This document shows positions 1-8,717 of a DNA stretch of 63,354 bases, piece after piece. This stretch comes from an uncultured Candidatus Saccharibacteria bacterium (GTDB lineage Bacteria > Patescibacteria > Saccharimonadia > Saccharimonadales > UBA4665). Made by a program: the position numbers and the translations under genes. The first letter of the stretch is position 1, and each line of letters starts with the position of its first letter. The notes beneath the pieces are model-generated. The model saw nothing but the letters and a program-made list of their open reading frames with translations, ran no database searches and was not told the DNA's origin. The stretch is taken from NCBI GenBank assembly GCA_946482575.1, contig CAMLRZ010000004.1, forward strand, positions 1 to 63,354, written 5' to 3'.

Positions 1-2
1 GC

Positions 3-314
3 AGCGTGTGTGCCCAGATCTTTACGTCAATTGAACAGGCTGACATGCTTACTAGTATTCTTATTGATAGAAACGGCACCCTAGAAGGCTTTAACCGTGA
101 TGCGCTGTTCCTGAGCATTTACGATACCCTCAGGCACCGCGAAACCGCTTTACAGGATGCACAGGGGCTTACACGCACAATTGTAGCTCACGCCCTCAAG
201 ACGGCCACTGATAGCGTCATTGCCCGTTCGGCGCTCATAAAAGAAGCGCTCCAGGTGTTAGAGCGCTTCGATAAAGCTGCGGCCACAATGTACCGTGCGT
301 ATCACAAATCGTAA
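3..314 (+). CDS. nrdR: Transcriptional repressor NrdR, 3' part
   Basis: The gene enters from outside the window, so the N-terminal part of the zinc ribbon is missing. The visible frame opens with one Cys of the second zinc knuckle followed by IFTSIEQ, matching the family pattern C-x-x-RFTTFE. An ATP-cone follows, with RNGTLEGFNRDAL at its start and AAATMYRAY near the end, as in NrdR (known: YRDF-type ending). NrdR represses ribonucleotide reductase genes in response to nucleotide binding at the ATP-cone. The remaining length of about 103 residues fits the usual total of about 150. An ATP-cone from a reductase itself is the main alternative, but the short C-terminus argues against it. The next gene is convergent and begins immediately after this stop codon. 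Confidence 0.72.
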   Translation, partial: SVCAQIFTSIEQADMLTSILIDRNGTLEGFNRDALFLSIYDTLRHRETALQDAQGLTRTIVAHALKTATDSVIARSALIKEALQVLERFDKAAATMYRAYHKS

Positions 315-1934
315 CTAGCTTTTAGCAACCTTCTTGCCTGAGGCATCCGTAGACACTACGGCCTTTTCGGTGACATCAAATTTATCCATATAGCGCCCTA
401 GCATAAGGCGTGTTTGTGAGTAAAAGGCTGCGAAGGAGTTATAAACAATGGTGGTAACCGGCAGGTAAACCCACTGCAGGACCATGAATAGGGTTCGATG
501 ACGCTTGTAGCGCGCTGGCTTTGGCGGTAAGGTCTTTAGACATATGAACAGTGTAGGAATGGCAAATAGCAGAGCAATAGTTTGCACGCGGCTCACGATA
601 AGCGGCAATTCGTTAGCAGCGAGACTCTGGGGATGAAGCAACGAAGGTACAAAACCTGCCAACGAGACCAAAATTGGACCCGAAGCCCAGGTAACGTGGC
701 CCTCTATTAAGCGAAAAGTGCGGGTCCACAAAGAAAAACGTGGAATCTTGTTTTTGGTAAAGTAACCCTTGTCTACCACATAGGCAATGTCCGATGCTCC
801 GTAAGTCCAGCGGCGCAACTGAATAAACTGTGCTTTGAGGGTCTTGATGTATTTGTCAGCCAGCACAGCGTCTTGGTAGATTGGCACAAATACCGGGTAC
901 ACACGGTAGTCACCATCAAATGCAAAGTATGAGCGCCAGTATTGGTGTCCGTCCTCCACAATGGTGCGCACGCTCCAGAAGTCAGTTTTAATAAGCGACG
1001 CCATACTCTGGGCATGCGCCGAGAAGTTACGCAGCATGTGTGGGCGCATAGAGGTAACGATATGGAAGAGCGAGTTACCTGTGGCCAACACACGCATAGG
1101 TGCCGGCGCGTCCCAAATATTGTTGGTGTACATAGAAACTGGCTGGAAGGAAGCACGCACTGGGTCGGGACACGACGAATACACGTAGGTAAGCGCAGCC
1201 AGGTACTTCTTGTCTGGGCGATTGTCGGCGTCTAAGGTCGTTACTACCACTCGCACAGGGTCGATGTTCTTCTTTTCGAGCCATTTCTGCAATTCACGAC
1301 CGGCATAGGTGATGTTGCCGCCTTTTCCAATAAGCTCTCCGGGAATATCGCGAGGGTGCTTTACGGCAATAGCGTGGAAGAATTTATCTTTGTACTGTTT
1401 AATAAGTTCTTCGGATTGTTTCTCGACTCGTTCCCCACCTCGTTCTTCGTAGGCCAAGACAAGAATGACCTTTTTCATATCATAGTCAGATTCTAGAACG
1501 GACTTAATAGTGGGCTCCAGAACCTCGCGGCTCTCGTTATAGGTAGCGATAAAGACAGCATGATACACCTCGTGCGGAGGAACAACCATGGGCGTTGACT
1601 CCAAACGCAGCAAGTTATCGTAGTGCCATTTAGGACGAACTGCCTTAGCATCTATCACACCGGTGTCGAGTTCTTGGACTAACTGGCGCCAATCAAGCTT
1701 CATGTATTTGCGCAAATTAGCGTATCCGTGCGATGCTCGAGCAGCACCGCCAGCCGCTCTGGTACCATTGATTAGCAGGTAGAACAGCACAAAAAGTGCG
1801 CCCAACGCAGCATTAATAAGACTTAAAACTACCGGCAGCAAAAGCATGGTGTAACTTAGCAGTCCGGGCAAGATTTCAAAAAACCGGTAATGTGGTTGAC
1901 GGTCTTTTTTATATGGGATTTCAAAATTTTTCAT
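315..1934 (-). CDS. Processive family 2 glycosyltransferase, membrane-bound
   Basis: A 539-residue protein with two N-terminal hydrophobic segments (about residues 25-57), a GT2 catalytic domain and a C-terminal membrane block of several helices. Catalytic signatures are visible in order: ATYNES near residue 130, the DAD metal/nucleotide motif in TTLDADNRP near 240, an ED acid in IVEDGHQ, and QLRRW, the Q-x-x-RW motif of processive cellulose- or hyaluronan-synthase-like enzymes. It probably polymerises or transfers sugars at the inner membrane face for a surface glycan; the substrate cannot be read from sequence. It follows the small membrane protein gene upstream with a 3-base gap, so the two are probably co-transcribed. 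Confidence 0.8.
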   Translation of the reverse strand: MKNFEIPYKKDRQPHYRFFEILPGLLSYTMLLLPVVLSLINAALGALFVLFYLLINGTRAAGGAARASHGYANLRKYMKLDWRQLVQELDTGVIDAKAVRPKWHYDNLLRLESTPMVVPPHEVYHAVFIATYNESREVLEPTIKSVLESDYDMKKVILVLAYEERGGERVEKQSEELIKQYKDKFFHAIAVKHPRDIPGELIGKGGNITYAGRELQKWLEKKNIDPVRVVVTTLDADNRPDKKYLAALTYVYSSCPDPVRASFQPVSMYTNNIWDAPAPMRVLATGNSLFHIVTSMRPHMLRNFSAHAQSMASLIKTDFWSVRTIVEDGHQYWRSYFAFDGDYRVYPVFVPIYQDAVLADKYIKTLKAQFIQLRRWTYGASDIAYVVDKGYFTKNKIPRFSLWTRTFRLIEGHVTWASGPILVSLAGFVPSLLHPQSLAANELPLIVSRVQTIALLFAIPTLFICLKTLPPKPARYKRHRTLFMVLQWVYLPVTTIVYNSFAAFYSQTRLMLGRYMDKFDVTEKAVVSTDASGKKVAKS

Positions 1935-1937
1935 ACA

Positions 1938-2294
1938 CTAACGGAGTACAAGAAGCGCGTTGCTCACGATTATCGCCAAAATCAGTACCAAGATGCCCAA
2001 GCACAAAAACGTGCCAGCGAGTTGGCGGCGAATACTGTAAATACGGACACTTAAAATAACGTTGATGGCGGCGAAGACCAAGGCAAAAGCTGCAAAGCTT
2101 ACAATGGTGCTAACGCTACCAGTCTTAAACGCACTAATGCCCAGGTTGGCACGGTACTGTACGATGTAGCCACTGCCTGAGCTCGAGTCAAGGCGCAGGA
2201 GCACCAGAACAGCGCATGCAAATGCCAAAAAGATAGTCACACTCACCAGTGACAGAATTGGTTTGTCGTGCAAATATTTTTTTGGAATCTGCAT
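1938..2294 (-). CDS. Small membrane protein paired with glycosyltransferase
   Basis: A 118-residue protein with three strongly hydrophobic segments (about residues 14-34, 63-84 and 92-115) and no recognisable domain. The stretch between helices 1 and 2 is rich in Ser, Gly and Tyr. It is the first gene of a two-gene leftward unit with the GT2 enzyme, only 3 bases apart, so a role as an accessory or anchoring partner of that enzyme is a reasonable inference but nothing more. Two tRNA genes transcribed in the same direction lie just upstream. No homologous family is recognised. Confidence 0.6.
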   Translation of the reverse strand: MQIPKKYLHDKPILSLVSVTIFLAFACAVLVLLRLDSSSGSGYIVQYRANLGISAFKTGSVSTIVSFAAFALVFAAINVILSVRIYSIRRQLAGTFLCLGILVLILAIIVSNALLVLR

Positions 2295-2333
2295 ATATTG
2301 CCTATTGTATACCCCTGCGACATTTTGGGCTAG

Positions 2334-2408
2334 TGGTGCGGGTACTGGGAGTCGAACCCAGCGCTCAGCCTTGGGAAGGCTACATATTAGCCGCTATACG
2401 ATACCCGC
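2334..2408 (-). tRNA. tRNA-Gly (anticodon CCC)
   Basis: The minus strand folds as a cloverleaf: acceptor GCGGGTA pairs with TACCCGC, anticodon arm TAGCC-TTCCCAA-GGCTG gives anticodon CCC, and the T arm is CTGGG-TTCGACT-CCCAG. Discriminator A and an encoded CCA follow. Confidence 0.92.
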
Positions 2409-2431
2409 AGGACGCTTGCCAGCAGATTTGT

Positions 2432-2507
2432 TGGAGCCACCTGCCGGGATCGAACCGGCGACCTGCGCGTTACGAATGCGCTGCTCTACCAACTGAGCTA
2501 AGGTGGC
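2432..2507 (-). tRNA. tRNA-Thr (anticodon CGT)
   Basis: Minus-strand cloverleaf with acceptor GCCACCT/AGGTGGC, D arm GCTCAGTTGGTAGAGC, anticodon loop TTCGTAA giving CGT, T arm GCCGG-TTCGATC-CCGGC, discriminator T and encoded CCA. There is one A-C mismatch at the top of the anticodon stem. It lies 23 bases from tRNA-Gly and is probably on the same transcript. Confidence 0.92.
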
Positions 2508-2629
2508 ACAAATTGCTGAAAAGCATTATATCAGATGACTCCTACCATACGCCAGTAAGAGAATTGAGTAAAAAATGTATACAAAATAAAGGGTTGTTTT
2601 TCTATTTCTACCCCTGATATTATGAACGT

Positions 2630-3166
2630 ATGAGTGATTACGATACAACGCGTCAGCTTTACAGGCCCCAGCACATCCGATACCTGTTGATTGCTGAATC
2701 ACAGCCACCTGCCGCAGGTGTTGAAAGTAGCCGACAATTCTACCGGACCGACCGCAGCTACTCTAACGACCGCCTCTTTATTAACACAGTTCGTGCGCTA
2801 TATCCCGAAACAATGAATATGCCAACGGATGAGCTTGAAGAACAAAAGAAGCAATGGCTTGAGCGCCTGCAGGATGATGGGTTTTATATGATTGAGGCAC
2901 TTGAAGTCTCACTCGCTCATGAAGTCACCAAAGAACAGCGGCAAGAATTTATTCGACAGGCGCTCCCCCGCTTACTCGAGCGTATCAGCGAATTGGCTGA
3001 GCCACATACCAAACTGATTCTTATTAAATCCAATGTGTTTACTGTGGCAGCTCAACCGCTAAAAGAAGCCGGCTTTACGGTGTTGAATACTGCGCTTTTG
3101 GACTATCCAGGGCAGTTCAACCAACGAGCCTACCGAGAAAAGCTAGCCGCCTTAGTTAAGGCCTAG
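2630..3166 (+). CDS. Hypothetical protein, 178 aa
   Basis: Soluble 178-residue protein, with no signal peptide or membrane segment. The N-terminal RYLLIAESQPP resembles the opening strand and loop of uracil-DNA-glycosylase-fold proteins (compare GEAPG in family 4 enzymes), and a later strand KLILIKSNV with a buried hydrophobic core fits an alpha/beta fold. I cannot see a convincing catalytic set, so function is open. The start ATG is preceded by a weak AT-rich leader without a clear Shine-Dalgarno sequence and is probably translated from a short leader. The stop codon overlaps the convergent ctaB stop by a few bases. Confidence 0.6.
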   Translation: MSDYDTTRQLYRPQHIRYLLIAESQPPAAGVESSRQFYRTDRSYSNDRLFINTVRALYPETMNMPTDELEEQKKQWLERLQDDGFYMIEALEVSLAHEVTKEQRQEFIRQALPRLLERISELAEPHTKLILIKSNVFTVAAQPLKEAGFTVLNTALLDYPGQFNQRAYREKLAALVKA

Positions 3167-4041
3167 AACGGCAACCACGGTGCTATAGAAATCAAGAACG
3201 AGTACGCCAGCAATACTACCAACGAGAAGTGGAACATCTTGCGGGCCCACGCCACGCTCTCGTCAGTCTGCAATCCTTTGATTGCCAACCACACCCAATA
3301 CATTCCAAGAACGGCCATAATAGTGAAGTAAATATAGCCGGTACTGCCCTGCACGCTCAGCAGCAAAGTAGAGACGACAAAGGCAACGGTGTAATACGCT
3401 ATTTCGCGCTTTGTTCGGTCGATCCCGCGAACCACTGATATAACTGGCACATGAGCTGCTTTGTATTCTTTTTGGCGAAAGATAGCAATAGAGTAAAATT
3501 CGGGCATCTGCCAGAAAAAAAGTGCCGCAAAGACCAAGATTGCGCCCAGATCAATTACACCAGCAGCCCCGACATAGCCAGCCAAGATGGGCATGGCACC
3601 CGAAATACTCCCTACCAGCGTGCCATGTACAGACATGCGTTTAGACAACATGCCGTACAGCACTACATAGTCAATAAAACCAATGACGCCAATCGCCACA
3701 ACCAACCAGTTGGTATACGCAACCAGGATCATCATACCCAGTATCCCCAGAATGATGCCAAACACCAGGGCGCTTCGAGCCGGGACCTGCCCGCTTACAA
3801 TGGCGCGCTTTTTTGTGCGCTCCATAAGGCTGTCAATGTCTTGGTCAAAATAATTATTGATAACGCAGGCGGAGCCGATTACCAATGTCGTACCTACCAA
3901 CAATGCCAGAAACAACCACCAATCTATGTGGCGGCCACTTGCCAGAAAAAAACCGGCTGCAGCGGTAATAACATTGCCATACAACACGCCAGGCTTGGTC
4001 AGTGAATAGTAGGCGCGGATTTTCTCTTTGTACGACAACAT
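3163..4041 (-). CDS. ctaB: Heme O synthase (protoheme IX farnesyltransferase)
   Basis: UbiA-superfamily prenyltransferase that farnesylates heme B to heme O for a heme-copper oxidase. The signature NNYFDQDIDSLMERTKKR carries the N-x-x-x-D-x-x-x-D Mg-prenyl-diphosphate motif, and the remainder alternates about nine membrane helices. The start at MLSYKEKI gives 292 residues, the usual length; the open frame continues upstream as a non-family extension that overlaps the neighbouring exporter gene, so I reject that longer form. Its presence implies that the organism has, or had, a terminal oxidase elsewhere in the genome, since none is visible here. Confidence 0.85.
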   Translation of the reverse strand: MLSYKEKIRAYYSLTKPGVLYGNVITAAAGFFLASGRHIDWWLFLALLVGTTLVIGSACVINNYFDQDIDSLMERTKKRAIVSGQVPARSALVFGIILGILGMMILVAYTNWLVVAIGVIGFIDYVVLYGMLSKRMSVHGTLVGSISGAMPILAGYVGAAGVIDLGAILVFAALFFWQMPEFYSIAIFRQKEYKAAHVPVISVVRGIDRTKREIAYYTVAFVVSTLLLSVQGSTGYIYFTIMAVLGMYWVWLAIKGLQTDESVAWARKMFHFSLVVLLAYSFLISIAPWLPF

Positions 4042-4081
4042 ACCATCATCATAGCAAATTATGCCCCAGACCCGAACAAAT

Positions 4082-5452
4082 CTATGCGCCCGGTGTAGGA
4101 GTGGTTTCGGCAACGGGGTGGTTCCGGATGCCCAGCCACGAAACGATACCACCTGCGATTACCAAGGCGGCAGTAATCATGATGGTTCGTCGAAATCCTT
4201 GCAATGTAACATGATCACCCACAATAACCCCAGCAAAGGCTATGGTTATAAGACCAGCGATGCGCGCTACAGCGTTATTCACCGCCGAAGCAATCCCCGC
4301 ACGCGTTGAAGCAATATCACCTAGCACTGCAGAGGTTAGTGGCGCCACAGTCATCGACATGCCCACACCAAACACTACGATGCCCGGAAAGAGCTGCGTC
4401 CAATATCGCACATCTTCTGATACGCCTAACATCATCAGAAAACCTGCGCCCACAAGCAACGGGCCGACTGTCATAAATAACCGGGGGCCATGCTTGCCCG
4501 CCAGGGTTCCAAAGCGTGACGACAAAAAGAACATGATAATAGTAATCGGTAGCAACGCTATGCCAGCCGCAAAAGCTGAATAGCCGCTAACCTGCTGCAA
4601 GTAAATGACAATTAAAAAGGTAGCTATGGAGAGCCCGCCGTAAATACCAATGGTGGCAACGTTGCCAACACTAAAATTACGGACCCGGAAGAGGGAGAGC
4701 GGCAACATGGCGCTTGCTGTTCGTGACTCATGCCACAAAAATAACGCCAATGACACCAGTCCACCAATAAGTGGAGTTAAGATGTGGGCGCTCGCCCAGC
4801 CGTAGCGAGGCTGCTCAATAAGTGCAAATACGGATCCTCCCAGACCTAAACTACACAGCGCCGCCCCTAGTAGATCCACTCGCGCAGCTTTGGGACGCTC
4901 GGACTTTTCCATAAAGCGCAGCAACCACAGACACAGTGCTACCGGCACCACATTGATAGCAAATACCAATCGCCAAGACACGCTGTCTACCAAAAACCCG
5001 CCCAGTAAAGGACCCACCACAAACGAAATCCCGGTCCACGCGGTCCAGCTTCCTATTGCCTTGCCCTGGGCACTACCACTGAACGACGACATAATGAGCG
5101 CCAGTGAACTTGGCACCAATAATGCGCCAGCCAGGCCCTGTAGACCTCGGGCTACGATCAATATGAACGCCGTGGGCGCAACGGCACAAAGTAAAGAGGC
5201 GGCCACAAACCCTATAAGCCCTGCCGTGAGAATGCGCCGCCGGCCAAATAGGTCAGATAGCGAGCCTGCCAGCAGAATCAACGATCCCAGGGTGATTAAA
5301 TAGGCGTCAACAACCCACTGCTGGGTTATTAATCCCCCGCCCAACTCTTGAGTAATGGCCGGTAAGGCTACATTTACGATTGAACCATCCAGAAATGCCA
5401 CAAACGAGGCCAAAATACTCACCAATAAAACCAGTCGCTGGGCTCGAGTCAT
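4082..5452 (-). CDS. MFS drug exporter, DHA2 (EmrB/QacA-like)
   Basis: Major facilitator protein of 456 residues with about 14 hydrophobic segments. The N-terminal FLDGSIVNVALPAI is the classic DHA2 helix-1 motif, and GSLSDLFGRRRIL is MFS motif A in the first cytoplasmic loop. It would expel drugs or toxic lipophiles with proton antiport. I start at the ATG of MTRAQRL instead of the TTG six codons upstream. A TATACT box ends only a few bases before this ATG, so the message may be leaderless. The right copy of a duplicated tRNA-end/terminator repeat lies directly upstream and would insulate it from the islet. Confidence 0.82.
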   Translation of the reverse strand: MTRAQRLVLLVSILASFVAFLDGSIVNVALPAITQELGGGLITQQWVVDAYLITLGSLILLAGSLSDLFGRRRILTAGLIGFVAASLLCAVAPTAFILIVARGLQGLAGALLVPSSLALIMSSFSGSAQGKAIGSWTAWTGISFVVGPLLGGFLVDSVSWRLVFAINVVPVALCLWLLRFMEKSERPKAARVDLLGAALCSLGLGGSVFALIEQPRYGWASAHILTPLIGGLVSLALFLWHESRTASAMLPLSLFRVRNFSVGNVATIGIYGGLSIATFLIVIYLQQVSGYSAFAAGIALLPITIIMFFLSSRFGTLAGKHGPRLFMTVGPLLVGAGFLMMLGVSEDVRYWTQLFPGIVVFGVGMSMTVAPLTSAVLGDIASTRAGIASAVNNAVARIAGLITIAFAGVIVGDHVTLQGFRRTIMITAALVIAGGIVSWLGIRNHPVAETTPTPGA

Positions 5453-5487
5453 ATAGGTAGTATAGCGCAAACCACGAGTTACACTGG

Positions 5488-5532
5488 CAAAGAAAAAACG
5501 CCACTTTAGCGGTGACGTTCTTTCTTTGGCGG
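5488..5532. repeat. Direct repeat copy 1 (islet distal end, att-like)
   Basis: Forty-five bases identical to 8532-8576. The repeat contains a hairpin terminator and ends with the complement of the tRNA-Asp 3' end (TGGCGG, then one mismatch, then CC). It therefore carries a copy of the tRNA tail where no tRNA exists, as expected for the distal attachment site of an element integrated at a tRNA 3' end. Confidence 0.85.
5492..5519 (-). terminator. Terminator-like hairpin in repeat copy 1
   Basis: Copy of the tRNA-Asp terminator: arms AACG-CCAC and GTG-CGTT with one internal mismatch, followed on the minus strand by a T-run. It lies after the KAP gene and can end that transcript before the exporter gene. 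Confidence 0.7.
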
Positions 5533-5581
5533 ACCTTAACTTGCAGTATGGACCTATATCTCTTCATGGAACTAGTAGCGA

Positions 5582-8365
5582 CTACAGAGAGTTTTGATTA
5601 ATGAATTGATTAAACAACCTGTTGAACTCGACCAGCTCTTCTTTCTGAGAAGTTGTCAGTTCTTTGCTGGATAATGCTTCGTGGGTCAGGGCAGCAATAT
5701 GCTCACGGTCCTCCTGGCGACTGTACTGCTTCATCTCATCAGCAATATGCCATTCACGTACGCCCGTACCCTGGTCTCCATCAGTTAAGAATTGTCCGTG
5801 TATAAACTTATAGATTAATTTAGGATTGCCTTTAAGCAGGTTGAAGACATAGTCGTTAACCATCTTTTGCCGCACCTGTGCGTCTTTGATTGCGCGATTA
5901 ATCCCTTCTCTTCCTTGCGATATACTCAAGCTCCACTGGTACAATATAAACCTCCAGTGCCGAGAATCGCTATACTCACGAAACACATTACGCTTCTCGC
6001 CCATAAAGTATTTATCAACATAGCTCAAAACCGGCATATAAAGATCGGGCACGCCGTGGCGGTTGATATAGTCGGCGAAGAAAGAATTGCCCCGGGCTGG
6101 CAAGACAAATAGCAGTAAAAGCAAGGCTACGTATGCATCAGACAAATAGGCGGTAATATCTTCAAACAATATGCTAGCACCATCCACCCTTTGGCCTATG
6201 ATGGTTGGCATGTCGGACGCTTCGGATATATTTAGTGGCAGGGTTCGCTGAATGGAGTCGTTTGCACCGGACAATATGCTAGCAAGTACCGCGTTGGCAG
6301 CCTCACTTGTACCGGACTCATATTTCAAAAGAGCGCGAAGCCAACAACGCCATACAGTGACAGGCACAGTCTGCTGTTGCTGAAGACGGAGTAGGTTGCG
6401 TGCCAAGAGGCGCGCCACATCCCCGCCCTTTTCTTGGCTGAGCGCATATCGGTTAAACTCCCTGAACTGTTTTGTTAGAGAATTTTCGTTATACCTACCT
6501 TTGGCTATGCGTTCTATGATCGGCGTAACGTGCTCCATGCGCTCCTTAAACGCTTGGTATGAAATTCCGTAGGAGAAGTACAGGTCTAGCAAGTCTCGAT
6601 GTCCAATGCGATTAGCGGCACGCAGCTCATCGTCGCTAGTGTGACCCTTGCCCTGCCAATCGGGAAAGGTCTCGCTCAGAAGTGGGCGGAGCAGTCGCAT
6701 ATCACTCGTGCCATAGCCAAGTCTATTGAAAAGTTCGTTGAAGTGATTCTTGCGGTGTTCTTGCTCATCACTCGGATCAAACAACCAAAACGCACGTGGG
6801 TCCTCAAATCGCACCTGTGTATAGACATCACGGTTTACTTCTACATCCCTGTAAAGGCCCCAATATTTTGTCTTCAGGAATGCCATAGTTATAAGGTCCT
6901 TGGTTCGGATGTCTTTATCGGGATTATCGCCTCCATCCAGGTTTACTCTAAACGCAGCAAATTCATTGAATAATCTAATAATACCTCTGGGTGTGCCAAC
7001 AGCGTTAAGCATATCCTCTGGTAAGTCATCATCGCTAAAGTCGAATCCCGGCTCGTCCCGGTACACCTCCATCAATGCAGTAAAATGTTTGCGCAATTCT
7101 GAGGGCTGCGGACTTGGCACGACGACCTCTCGTTCTACAAATTTTTCTAGGTACTCGGTGCCGTCGTGAGACAGCCCCCTAAGATGCTCCGGGATTGCCT
7201 TGAGCACTATTTCTTTATCATACAGGAACACGACCTGGATATTTTTCTTGTTTTTAACATAGTGTGCTAACTGAAGTGTTCTGAATATTGCTTCTTCACT
7301 ATAAGAGCGTTCTACGTCATCAACCACTATTACAAGACGCTTGCGCTCGCGTTCAAGCAATTTCTGTATCTGTACATCTGGGCTTTCAACAGAGTATAAA
7401 ATGGCTTTTACTGCATCCATCAAAGCTCCGAAGAGGCCAGTTCCATCTCTCTGGCGTATGAATTTATCAGCCGCCCCAGCTAATGGCTTAGTGATATTCT
7501 GTACGCCAGGTATCCCTTTTAAGGCTACTCCGATGCCTTGATAAAAGCCAAGCGTGATCGCTTCTTCTGACGTATACCGCCAAGGCTCAAAGTCCATCCA
7601 GATAATTGTTCTATCATTCAATAGCTCCTCCTTAGCACATCGAAGTACGTATGTTTTACCTACACCCCATCGCCCCGACACTGCAACGATTGAGGGGCGC
7701 CCATCCCCAATAAGAAACTTTATGTCAGCAATTACACGTTTCTGTGTTTCGTAGTCAATGCTATTAATAGGATGTTCTGGGTTATCCTCAATATACGAAG
7801 ATTTCGGGGATATAAAACCCTTTGGAGGCACCTTGGCTATGGCTGCGAGAGTGGCAATATAAAAAATAACTATGCCTGCGTAGGCGCTCCTGTAGGCAAT
7901 GTCTTTCTGAGGCAAATCGGCATGGGCCGCTACTATCAAGGCCCCACTAACCAACACCCAGATTCCTATCCAACCCCAGCTCTTAAATATCATGCGGAGT
8001 GTTGGTGATACATAGTTCCACGTAGTCAAAACCAGGAAAGATACTGCTCCGGTTATGATCACCCAGTGATAATCGAGCACGAGCCAGCCGTGAACACGAT
8101 TAGTCTCATCCTTGAAGCCCACGAGCTGAGTAGCCCACAGTAACAGGAGGAGGAGAATGCCCACGAGCAGTAGTGCGCCCACGATCCTACTCCGCTCTTG
8201 ATACAACAACTTGCCGACGCTAGTCCCTACTGCAACACCGCTCATTACGATAACTACGACCAAGGTTACTGTCCATTCTACACAGCGACCAGCAGTCTTA
8301 ATAACATGCTTTGATACTGCACGCGCTCTTCCCGGTATTGTTCTAAGCTTTTGGCGAAAATGCAT
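5582..8365 (-). CDS. KAP-family P-loop NTPase, membrane-anchored
   Basis: A 927-residue protein. The N-terminal 180 residues hold about four to five hydrophobic segments, followed by a P-loop NTPase domain with Walker A GRWGVGKTY near residue 230 and Walker B RLVIVVDDVERS near 350, the KAP (Kidins220/ARMS and PifA) pattern. The C-terminal half is a long alpha-helical region without a recognised domain. KAP NTPases are often on mobile elements, and F-plasmid PifA excludes phage T7, so an anti-phage or exclusion role is a fair inference, not shown here. It is the sole gene of an islet flanked by tRNA-derived repeats, which also fits a defence or selfish cargo. Start ATG at MHFRQKL. Confidence 0.8.
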   Translation of the reverse strand: MHFRQKLRTIPGRARAVSKHVIKTAGRCVEWTVTLVVVIVMSGVAVGTSVGKLLYQERSRIVGALLLVGILLLLLLWATQLVGFKDETNRVHGWLVLDYHWVIITGAVSFLVLTTWNYVSPTLRMIFKSWGWIGIWVLVSGALIVAAHADLPQKDIAYRSAYAGIVIFYIATLAAIAKVPPKGFISPKSSYIEDNPEHPINSIDYETQKRVIADIKFLIGDGRPSIVAVSGRWGVGKTYVLRCAKEELLNDRTIIWMDFEPWRYTSEEAITLGFYQGIGVALKGIPGVQNITKPLAGAADKFIRQRDGTGLFGALMDAVKAILYSVESPDVQIQKLLERERKRLVIVVDDVERSYSEEAIFRTLQLAHYVKNKKNIQVVFLYDKEIVLKAIPEHLRGLSHDGTEYLEKFVEREVVVPSPQPSELRKHFTALMEVYRDEPGFDFSDDDLPEDMLNAVGTPRGIIRLFNEFAAFRVNLDGGDNPDKDIRTKDLITMAFLKTKYWGLYRDVEVNRDVYTQVRFEDPRAFWLFDPSDEQEHRKNHFNELFNRLGYGTSDMRLLRPLLSETFPDWQGKGHTSDDELRAANRIGHRDLLDLYFSYGISYQAFKERMEHVTPIIERIAKGRYNENSLTKQFREFNRYALSQEKGGDVARLLARNLLRLQQQQTVPVTVWRCWLRALLKYESGTSEAANAVLASILSGANDSIQRTLPLNISEASDMPTIIGQRVDGASILFEDITAYLSDAYVALLLLLFVLPARGNSFFADYINRHGVPDLYMPVLSYVDKYFMGEKRNVFREYSDSRHWRFILYQWSLSISQGREGINRAIKDAQVRQKMVNDYVFNLLKGNPKLIYKFIHGQFLTDGDQGTGVREWHIADEMKQYSRQEDREHIAALTHEALSSKELTTSQKEELVEFNRLFNQFINQNSL

Positions 8366-8531
8366 ATCTGAAGTTTAGCATAATAAGGCCAGGTATTTAG
8401 CTTAAGCGCAAACACAACTCCATCGGGAACAATTACCGGGGCCGGCACTTATCTTTGAGACTGCGCGTCCGAAGGCTCAAGTGGAGTAGTAGAAATGTCC
8501 TAACACGCTATTGTACCTCATACTGAAACGC

Positions 8532-8576
8532 CAAAGAAAAAACGCCACTTTAGCGGTGACGTTCTTTCTTTGGCGG
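8532..8576. repeat. Direct repeat copy 2 (tRNA-proximal, att-like)
   Basis: Identical over 45 bases to 5488-5532. This copy overlaps the true tRNA-Asp 3' end and CCA and the tRNA's own terminator, so it is the ancestral side of the duplication. Confidence 0.85.
8536..8563 (-). terminator. Rho-independent terminator of tRNA-Asp
   Basis: Immediately after the encoded CCA the minus strand reads AACGTCAC-loop-GTGGCGTT followed by TTTT, a compact hairpin plus T-run. Confidence 0.85.
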
Positions 8577-8648
8577 GCCCGACCGGATTCGAACCGGCGA
8601 TCTCCTCCGTGACAGGGAGGCGTGATAGGCCAACTTCACTACGAGCCC
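8571..8648 (-). tRNA. tRNA-Asp (anticodon GTC)
   Basis: Minus strand: acceptor GGGCTCG/CGGGCCC, anticodon arm CCTCC-CTGTCAC-GGAGG giving GTC, T arm GCCGG-TTCGAAT-CCGGT, discriminator G, encoded CCA. Its 3' end is the likely integration target of the adjacent islet. Confidence 0.93.
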
Positions 8649-8717
8649 TTATTCTCAAAAAGAGTGTTGTGGTGCAACAGAGGTAATAATAGCAGACTTT
8701 GCCCCTCTGTGCAATGC

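Larger units (their letters stand above)
5488..8576 (-). mobile_element. 3.0 kb islet integrated at tRNA-Asp, cargo KAP NTPase
   Basis: The unit is bounded by 45-base perfect direct repeats. The right repeat is the genuine tRNA-Asp 3' end plus its terminator; the left repeat is a displaced copy. This is the standard geometry of site-specific integration by a tyrosine recombinase into a tRNA gene. No integrase is inside, so the islet would be non-autonomous or decayed. Its only gene encodes a KAP-family NTPase. Seen: repeats and their relation to the tRNA. Inferred: mobility and mechanism. Confidence 0.65.

Noticed and set aside
773..1284. Overlapping reading frames on both strands in the glycosyltransferase gene
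   Set aside because: They lack ribosome sites and recognised motifs and lie inside a gene with clear catalytic signatures in another frame.
4042..4152. 37-residue N-terminal extension of ctaB
   Set aside because: It overlaps the exporter gene, does not resemble the family and starts before the normal MLSYKEK start.
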